A stretch of 10,416 nucleotides of DNA from Desulfovibrionaceae bacterium UBA6814. GTDB lineage: Bacteria; Desulfobacterota; Desulfovibrionia; Desulfovibrionales; Desulfovibrionaceae. The stretch is from NCBI GenBank assembly GCA_002452635.1, contig DKEU01000011.1:1-10416 (forward strand), in the 5' to 3' direction. Below are positions 6,174-10,416 of the stretch, one piece after another. Numbering within the stretch: the stretch's first letter is position 1; each line of letters starts with the position of its first letter. A program made the translations under genes and the position numbers. The notes below the pieces were generated by a model, which saw only the letters and a program-made list of their open reading frames with translations, had not been told where the DNA came from and made no database searches.

Positions 6174-6217
6174 AAAGCAGCGGCCGGGGAGGGGACTCCC
6201 CGGCCGCTGCTTTGTTT
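6174..6217. terminator. Bidirectional intrinsic terminator
   Basis: A 17-bp perfect stem, AAAGCAGCGGCCGGGGA (6174-6190) with TCCCCGGCCGCTGCTTT (6197-6213), closes a 6-base loop. On the plus strand the tail is TTTGTTTCGTTTTTT. On the minus strand it reads TTTTTAATT. It stands between the convergent 69-residue gene and mrp and can serve both. Confidence 0.92.
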
Positions 6218-6230
6218 CGTTTTTTCGGGC

Positions 6231-7469
6231 CTAGCTGACCGCCAGCGCGCCCTTCAGGTAGGCGTCCAGGGCCGCGTCGGGCGAGCCGGCCGGGGCCTGG
6301 AGCACGGTGAGGCCGCGTCCGGCGCAGGCCGCGCGGTCGGCCTCGGCCAGGCCCCGGGCCAGGAGCACGTTCACGTCCTGATCCGCCAGCCAGGCGGCCC
6401 ACTGGCCGGGCTCGGCCGGGAAGTCCTCCAGGGGTTTGGTGCCCACGGCCTGGGCGGTCTTGTCCACCTCCACCAGCAGGAAGCGCTTGCAGGTCGCCGG
6501 GCTCTCGCTGAGCATGGTCCCGTTCAGGGGCAGGGCGATGCGCAGCACGCCTTCGGCAGGCAGCTCGGGAGGCGCGGCAACGGCCTCGGGCCGGCCCTTG
6601 TCCAGGGCCAGGAGCCGGTCCACCACCCCGAGCAGGGCGCGGGCCGCGTGGCCCTCCTTGTCCACCTTGAGCAGGGGATAGCCCTCGTCCGCGGAGCGCA
6701 CCAGCTCCGGGTCCAGGGGGATGCGGCCCAGGAAGTCCGCGCCCATCTCCGTGGCCAGCTTCTCCCCGCCGCCCGCGGCGAAGATGTCCTCCACCTGGCC
6801 GCAGTGGCGGCACACGAAGCCGCTCATGTTCTCGATCAGGCCCAGCAGGGGGTTGCCCATGAGCCGCACGAAGCTCACCGAGCGGCGCACGTCGTCCACG
6901 GCCACGGCCTGGGGGGTGGTGACGATGACCGTGCTGGCCGTGGGCCCCAGGAACTGGAGCACGCTCATGGGCTCGTCGCCCGTGCCCGGAGGGCAGTCCA
7001 CCACCAGGTAGTCCAGCTCGCCCCAGTACACGTCGGCCAGGAATTGCCGGATGAGCCCGCCCTTGACCGGGCCGCGCCAGATCACGGCCTGGTCCGGGTC
7101 CTTGAGCAGGAAGCCCAGGGACATGACCCCCAGGTTCTTGCCCCAGGACACGGGCTCCATGCCGTCCCGCTCCATGTGCGGGTCCTGGCCGGTGAGGGAG
7201 AGCAGCCGGGGCACGCTGGGGCCGTGCACGTCCACGTCCAGGAGGCCCACCCGCTTGCCGGCCAGGGCCAGGCCCACGGCCAGGTTCACGGCCACGGTGC
7301 TCTTGCCCACCCCGCCCTTGCCGGACAGGACCACGATCTTGTGCCTGATCTTGGCCAGGTTGCCTTGCATGCGCGCTTCCACCGGGTCCACCGGGGGCGT
7401 GCACGCCCCGGGGTCCTGGCCGCAGGAGCCGGAAGAGGCGCAGCCCGAACACTTGGAATCGTCGGCCAT
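6231..7469 (-). CDS. mrp: Mrp/NBP35 ATPase fused to NifX-like domain (MrpORP-type)
   Basis: A 412-residue cytoplasmic P-loop ATPase of the Fe-S cluster carrier family. The N-terminus has C7-x2-C10-x5-C16, matching the last three cysteines of the Nbp35 N-terminal motif, plus C23. The deviant Walker A GKGGVGKS is at 50-57, the Walker B/switch region DYLVVDCPPGTGDE at 153-166, and CRHC (220-223) is the CxxC that bridges a [4Fe-4S] cluster across the dimer. After an Ala/Pro linker (about 295-307), residues 308-412 form a NifX/dinitrogenase-cofactor type domain, without a typical HFGH motif. This fusion is known as MrpORP in Desulfovibrio, there linked to the orange-protein cluster. Here it follows hypA-hypB on the same strand. 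The ATG at 7469 has AAGGAGAA 6-8 bases upstream; a longer frame to 7625 would run through the hairpin array. Confidence 0.88.
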   Translation of the reverse strand: MADDSKCSGCASSGSCGQDPGACTPPVDPVEARMQGNLAKIRHKIVVLSGKGGVGKSTVAVNLAVGLALAGKRVGLLDVDVHGPSVPRLLSLTGQDPHMERDGMEPVSWGKNLGVMSLGFLLKDPDQAVIWRGPVKGGLIRQFLADVYWGELDYLVVDCPPGTGDEPMSVLQFLGPTASTVIVTTPQAVAVDDVRRSVSFVRLMGNPLLGLIENMSGFVCRHCGQVEDIFAAGGGEKLATEMGADFLGRIPLDPELVRSADEGYPLLKVDKEGHAARALLGVVDRLLALDKGRPEAVAAPPELPAEGVLRIALPLNGTMLSESPATCKRFLLVEVDKTAQAVGTKPLEDFPAEPGQWAAWLADQDVNVLLARGLAEADRAACAGRGLTVLQAPAGSPDAALDAYLKGALAVS

Positions 7470-7500
7470 GGCTTGTTCTCCTTTATTACAAGTTGCGATC

Positions 7501-7633
7501 AAAACCCGTCCTGGGTTTTGCTCGCCTCGGCCAGGCGAAAACGCGGTTTCGCCCGGCCTCGCATGGGCTTCGCCCATGGCGCGCCATCCTGGCGCAGGAT
7601 GCCGATGTGCGCTCTTTGAACGCACCTTGGCAT
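7501..7633. repeat. Hairpin array between hypB and mrp
   Basis: The spacer is almost fully made of inverted repeats: AAAACCC/GGGTTTT (7501-7507, 7513-7519); a 12-bp stem with one mismatch, GGCCAGGCGAAA/TTTCGCCCGGCC (7529-7540, 7547-7558); CATGGGC/GCCCATG (7562-7568, 7572-7578); the perfect palindrome ATGGCGCGCCAT (7576-7587) overlapping GCGCCA/TGGCGC (7581-7586, 7590-7595); and ATGCC-GTGCG/CGCAC-GGCAT (7599-7611, 7621-7633), which touches the hypB stop codon. No U-tract follows. It may be REP-like, a processing site, or an attenuator that lowers mrp relative to hypAB. Confidence 0.65.
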
Positions 7634-8310
7634 CAGTCGGTCACGGGCCGCATCTTGGCCTTCTTGGCCGCCACCGCCGCGCGCAGCCAGTCGTACCAGG
7701 CCGGGAGCCCTTCCTTGGTGCGGCAGGACATGGGGAATACCGCGATGTCCTTGTTCAGGGCGCGGGCGTGGCGGGTGGCCTTGTCCAGGTCGAAGTCCAC
7801 GTAGGGCAGGAGGTCCACCTTGTTGAGCAGCATGACCGCCGCCTCGGCGAAGAGCAGGGGGTATTTCTCGGGCTTGTCGTCGCCCTCGGCCACCGAGAGC
7901 AGGGCCACCTTGTGGTCCTCGCCCACGGTGAACTCCGCAGGGCAGACCAGGTTGCCCACGTTCTCCACGAACAGGATGTCCAGCCCGTCGGTGTTGATGC
8001 TCGCGAGCGCGTCCAGCACCATGCCGCTGTCCAGGTGGCAGGCGCCGTCGGTATTGATCTGCACGGCCTGGGCCCCGGTGGCGGCCACCCGGCGGGCGTC
8101 GTTGTCCGTGGTCAGGTCGCCCTCGATCACCGCCATCTTGAACTCGTCCTTGAGGTCCGTGAGGGTGCGCTCCAGGGTGGAGGTCTTGCCCGACCCGGGC
8201 GAGCTGATGAGGTTGAGCACCAGGATGTGCTGCACCGCGAAGCGCTTGCGCAGCTCCTCGGCGATGCGGTCGTTGGCCTCCAGGATGTTGCGGACCACGG
8301 GTATCTGCAT
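7633..8310 (-). CDS. hypB: Hydrogenase nickel-insertion GTPase HypB
   Basis: A 225-residue SIMIBI GTPase that drives nickel delivery to the large subunit of [NiFe] hydrogenase together with HypA. The P-loop SSPGSGKTS is at 36-44, EGDLTTDNDA at 63-72, the metal-site residues C91-H92 in GACHLDSGMV, FVENVGNLVCP at 114-124 with C123, and the guanine-specificity NKVD at 163-166. The protein begins directly with MQIPVVRNILEAND and lacks both the N-terminal CxxCGC high-affinity nickel site of the E. coli protein and a His-rich stretch, so it is a minimal HypB. The ATG at 8310 follows CTGGAGC and lies 17 bases after the hypA stop, so the two are co-transcribed. hypC, D, E and F are not in this window. 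Confidence 0.95.
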   Translation of the reverse strand: MQIPVVRNILEANDRIAEELRKRFAVQHILVLNLISSPGSGKTSTLERTLTDLKDEFKMAVIEGDLTTDNDARRVAATGAQAVQINTDGACHLDSGMVLDALASINTDGLDILFVENVGNLVCPAEFTVGEDHKVALLSVAEGDDKPEKYPLLFAEAAVMLLNKVDLLPYVDFDLDKATRHARALNKDIAVFPMSCRTKEGLPAWYDWLRAAVAAKKAKMRPVTD

Positions 8311-8327
8311 GGTTGCTCCAGCGGGCC

Positions 8328-8684
8328 TCATTCGGCCTCGAGGTTCTCGATGTACAGTTCCTTGCCCTCCAGCACCTCGTGCCCCAGGTCCTCGCCGCAG
8401 GACGGGCAGGGGATGAGCATCAGGCGGTCGCACTCCTCCGGGGAGAACTCCTTCCCGCAGGAGGAGCAGCGCAGCCGCACGGGCACCTCCTCCATGTCCA
8501 GGCGCGCCCCGGCCAGGGGAGTGTCCTGGGTCACGGCCTGCCAGGCGAATTCCAGGGCATGGGGCACCACCGCGGCCAGGGCGCCGTGGCGAACCAGGAC
8601 GCTGACCAGCCGGGTGACCCCGTGCTTGGCCATTTCCTGTTGGACAATGCCGACGAGGCTCTGGGCAATGGACATCTCGTGCAT
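8328..8684 (-). CDS. hypA: Hydrogenase nickel metallochaperone HypA
   Basis: 118 residues, the normal length. MHEMSIAQSLVGIV at the N-terminus supplies the nickel ligand His2 (with Glu3). The zinc finger has C73-SS-C76 and C93-PS-C96. GALAAVVPHALEFAW (34-48) is the typical family core strand/helix. HypA binds nickel and passes it with HypB to the hydrogenase precursor in the cytoplasm. The ATG at 8684 is preceded by ACGGAGG, and His2 fixes the start, since any upstream initiation would destroy the nickel site. It is the first gene of the minus-strand group hypA-hypB-mrp. The 246-bp divergent region upstream shows no clear minus-strand promoter that I could identify. Confidence 0.95.
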   Translation of the reverse strand: MHEMSIAQSLVGIVQQEMAKHGVTRLVSVLVRHGALAAVVPHALEFAWQAVTQDTPLAGARLDMEEVPVRLRCSSCGKEFSPEECDRLMLIPCPSCGEDLGHEVLEGKELYIENLEAE

Positions 8685-8749
8685 GGGCCTCCGTGCATAA
8701 AGAAATTCGCGCGCCGCGTCCAGACGTGCGGCCGCTCCGGGTTCTCCAC

Positions 8750-8778
8750 TTGACTGGACTCCTGGCCCATGCTCTAGA
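8750..8778 (+). promoter_or_regulatory. Possible promoter for the CBS-ACT gene
   Basis: TTGACT (8750-8755) and TCTAGA (8773-8778) are spaced by 17 bases, with TG at 8770-8771 forming an extended -10. The -35 matches 5 of 6, the -10 only 3 of 6. A start near 8785 would give a leader of about 145 nt to the ATG at 8931. Confidence 0.35.
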
Positions 8779-8832
8779 GAACCGGGACTCTTGCGCCCTG
8801 CGTCCTGCGGGCGGGGCCGGCCGGGGGGCTTG

Positions 8833-8863
8833 CCGGTCACGGCCGGGTTTCGTCCGTTCACGG
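8833..8863. repeat. Two 10-bp direct repeats, 21 bp apart
   Basis: CCGGTCACGG (8833-8842) and CCGTTCACGG (8854-8863) differ at one position and start 21 bases apart, about two helical turns, in the hypA/CBS-ACT divergent region. This is a plausible binding site for a regulator contacting one face of the DNA. It could also be chance in GC-rich sequence. Confidence 0.3.
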
Positions 8864-8930
8864 AAAAAATGCTGAATTTTTTTGAATCCTCGGACACAGT
8901 TGCGCGCGTATGAGCGCAAAGGGGTAGTGC

Positions 8931-9590
8931 ATGTACGTCGGCCTGAAGATGCTCAAGCTAGGTCAGTTCCCCACCGTCACTCCCGATTCCCTGGTGATCG
9001 AGGCCGAAAAGCTCATGGAGCGGAACCGGCTGTGGATGATTCTGGTGGTGGACGACGGCCGGCTGGTGGGTTTCGTGAACCGGGAGGACACGGCCGAGGC
9101 GCTGCCCTCGCGGGCCACCAGCCTGTCCCGGCACGAGATCAACTATCTCCTCACCAAGCTCAAGGTGAAGGAGATCATGAAGAAGGACGTGAACATCGTG
9201 CCCCCGCACATGGAGATCGAGGAGTGCGCGGACCTCATGGACCGCGAGAACCTCGCCGGGGTGGCGGTGGTGGACAGGAAGCAGAAGCTCTTGGGCTACA
9301 TCAACCGCACGGTGATGCTGGAAGTCCTGGTGGAGGAGATGGGCCTGCGCCTGGGCGGCTCGCGCATCGCCTTCGAGGTGGAGGACCGCACCGGGGTCAT
9401 CCACGAGGTGTCGGGCATCATCGCCCGCCTGGGCATGAGCATCATCTCCACCAGCACCTTCTTCCACAACTCCCGGCGGCTGGTGGTCTTCAGGATCATG
9501 ACCGCGGACCCCGCGCCCGTGGTCAAGGAGCTGGAGGCCGTGGGCTACCGCATGGTGGGGCCGGAGACCTTCGAGGCCGACTGGCGGTAA
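8931..9590 (+). CDS. CBS-CBS-ACT domain protein
   Basis: A 219-residue cytoplasmic sensor-type protein with three domains. CBS1 (about 7-56) includes TPDSLVIEAEKLMERNRLWMILVVDD and GFVNRED. CBS2 (about 78-133) includes VKEIMKKDVNIVPP, LAGVAVVD and LGYINRT. ACT (about 144-211) includes FEVEDRTGVIHEVSGIIARLG with the GVIHEV ligand turn. CBS pairs bind adenosyl compounds and ACT domains bind amino acids, so the protein may link energy state and amino-acid supply. It has no catalytic or DNA-binding domain, so it probably acts on a partner. The ATG at 8931 follows AAAGGGG. The downstream neighbour is a branched-chain amino-acid type ABC ATPase, which suits an amino-acid related role, although a terminator-like hairpin lies between them. 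Confidence 0.88.
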   Translation: MYVGLKMLKLGQFPTVTPDSLVIEAEKLMERNRLWMILVVDDGRLVGFVNREDTAEALPSRATSLSRHEINYLLTKLKVKEIMKKDVNIVPPHMEIEECADLMDRENLAGVAVVDRKQKLLGYINRTVMLEVLVEEMGLRLGGSRIAFEVEDRTGVIHEVSGIIARLGMSIISTSTFFHNSRRLVVFRIMTADPAPVVKELEAVGYRMVGPETFEADWR

Positions 9591-9597
9591 TGGACCG

Positions 9598-9620
9598 AAA
9601 ATACCGCACGGTATTTTTTC
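9598..9620 (+). terminator. Intrinsic terminator after the CBS-ACT gene
   Basis: AAAATACC (9598-9605) pairs with GGTATTTT (9610-9617) around a 4-base loop, followed by TT, so the 3' arm runs into a six-T tract. It starts 8 bases after the stop codon. The stem is AT-rich, so termination may be partial, with some read-through into livG. Confidence 0.65.
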
Positions 9621-9627
9621 ATAAAAC

Positions 9628-9650
9628 TTCCCGTGCTCGGGAAAGAGCAC
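9628..9650 (+). promoter_or_regulatory. Mutually exclusive hairpins upstream of livG
   Basis: TTCCCG (9628-9633) can pair with CGGGAA (9638-9643) over a 4-base loop. Alternatively GTGCTC (9633-9638) can pair with GAGCAC (9645-9650) over a 6-base loop. The two use the same bases and cannot form together. They lie between the CBS-ACT terminator and the livG start and might be a simple leader switch; no U-tract follows. Confidence 0.35.
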
Positions 9651-9690
9651 TGGCCAGCCATCCCACGGGAACCGGAATCACGGCGCACGC

Positions 9691-10416
9691 ATGCCCCTGT
9701 TGGAAGTCGACAACGTCACCCTGACCTTCCGAGGCCTGGCCGCCCTGCTCACCGTGGGCTTCACGGTGGAGGAGGGCTCCATCACCTCCCTCATCGGTCC
9801 CAACGGCGCGGGCAAGACCAGCATGCTCAACTGCGTGAGCGGCCGGTACACCCCGGACTCCGGGGACATCCGCCTGGACGGCAAGTCCCTCAAGGGCATG
9901 CCCGCCTACGCCCGCACCGCCCTGGGCCTGTCTCGCACCTTCCAGAACATCGCCCTGTTCCGCGGCCTGTCGGTGCTGGACAACCTGCTGGTGGGCCGGC
10001 ACCGCCGCCTGGACTACGGGCTGCTCTCGGCCCTGTTCTATTTCGGCAAGGCCCGCCGGACCGAGGACGCCCACCGCCGCCGGGTGGAGGACGTCATCGA
10101 CTTCCTGGGCCTGTCCCCCTACCGGCACCAGCCCGCGGGCCGGCTGCCCTACGGGGTGCAGAAGCGGGTGGAGCTGGGCCGCGCCCTGGCGGCCGAGCCC
10201 CGGCTCATCCTGCTGGACGAGCCCATGGCCGGCATGAACCTGGAAGAGACCGAGGACATGGCCCGCTACATCCTGGACATCAACGAGGAGTGGGGGGTCA
10301 CCGTGCTCCTGGTGGAGCACGACATGGGCGTGGTCATGGACCTCTCGGACCAGGTGGTGGTGCTGGACTTCGGCCAGATCCTGGCCGCGGGCGCGCCCGC
10401 CGAGGTGCAGCAGGAC
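9691..10416 (+). CDS. livG: Branched-chain amino-acid ABC transporter ATPase LivG, 3' end cut
   Basis: 242 residues are visible and the frame is open at the right edge; typical LivG proteins are about 250-260 residues, so only a little is missing. Walker A GPNGAGKT (36-43), Q-loop Gln85 in TFQN, the LivG/LivF-type signature LPYGVQKRVELGRAL (152-166) in place of LSGGQ, Walker B LILLDEP (172-178) and H-loop His210 in VEHDMG are all intact. The long segment between Q-loop and signature (about 100-150) is characteristic of LivG rather than LivF. It energises import of branched-chain amino acids or related substrates at the inner membrane. The ATG at 9691 has only a weak GGAA-type ribosome site, but no better in-frame start exists upstream. 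Permease and LivF genes are expected to the right. Confidence 0.92.
   Translation, partial: MPLLEVDNVTLTFRGLAALLTVGFTVEEGSITSLIGPNGAGKTSMLNCVSGRYTPDSGDIRLDGKSLKGMPAYARTALGLSRTFQNIALFRGLSVLDNLLVGRHRRLDYGLLSALFYFGKARRTEDAHRRRVEDVIDFLGLSPYRHQPAGRLPYGVQKRVELGRALAAEPRLILLDEPMAGMNLEETEDMARYILDINEEWGVTVLLVEHDMGVVMDLSDQVVVLDFGQILAAGAPAEVQQD

Noticed and set aside
5890..7452. Minus-strand open frame of 520 codons over mrp
   Set aside because: It is an alternative frame of mrp extending through the terminator and the palindromic element; Pro/Gly/Arg-rich with no domain.
8864..8882. AAAAAAT/ATTTTTT hairpin
   Set aside because: A pure A-T stem next to a T-run has very low stability and follows no gene end, so it is not called a terminator.
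1..10416. CRISPR array, tRNA or rRNA genes, insertion sequence with transposase
   Set aside because: No regularly spaced repeats, cloverleaf, rRNA-like stretch or transposase/integrase motif was found on either strand.

Overview
The window is high-GC, densely packed bacterial chromosome. hypA/hypB, an Mrp ATPase fused to a NifX-like domain, a CBS-ACT protein, an FlgO-family lipoprotein pair and a LivG-type ABC ATPase together point to a sulfate-reducing member of the Desulfovibrionaceae. That assignment is an inference from gene content and base composition; there is no rRNA or other marker here.

Layout. (1) 1-269 (+): the 3' part of a PIN-domain (VapC-like) gene, running convergently into (2) 281-2026 (-), a 581-residue protein with DUF89/ARMT1-like signatures. 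(3) 2159-2395 (-): a 78-residue protein of unknown function with a good promoter, a leader of about 135 nt and an intrinsic terminator. (4) 2396-2828: a divergent regulatory region of 433 bp with no convincing gene. (5) 2829-3254 (+): a 141-residue protein whose N-terminus resembles a ribbon-helix-helix, preceded by a 22-bp palindrome and followed by a strong terminator. (6) 3316-4695 (+): a candidate sigma-28 (FliA) promoter, then two lipoprotein genes, the second of the FlgO family. (7) 4802-6035 (+): a lipoprotein-type SppA peptidase and a 69-residue unknown protein. (8) 6037-6213: a 125-bp imperfect palindrome followed by a bidirectional terminator. (9) 8684-6231 (-): hypA, hypB, a hairpin-rich spacer, and mrp-nifX. 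(10) 8931-9590 (+): a CBS-CBS-ACT protein with its own terminator. (11) 9691-10416 (+): livG, cut by the window end.

How the genes relate. HypA and HypB deliver nickel to [NiFe] hydrogenase. The Mrp-NifX protein downstream is an Fe-S carrier-type ATPase, so the minus-strand group looks like a metallocentre-assembly unit. The FlgO-type lipoproteins belong with flagellar function, and the sigma-28-like promoter agrees with this. The CBS-ACT protein precedes a branched-chain amino-acid type transporter, and ACT domains commonly bind amino acids.

No complete new defence or mobile system is visible. The least explained material is non-coding: the 125-bp symmetric element, the hairpin array between hypB and mrp that shares words with it, and the palindrome before the ribbon-helix-helix-like gene.
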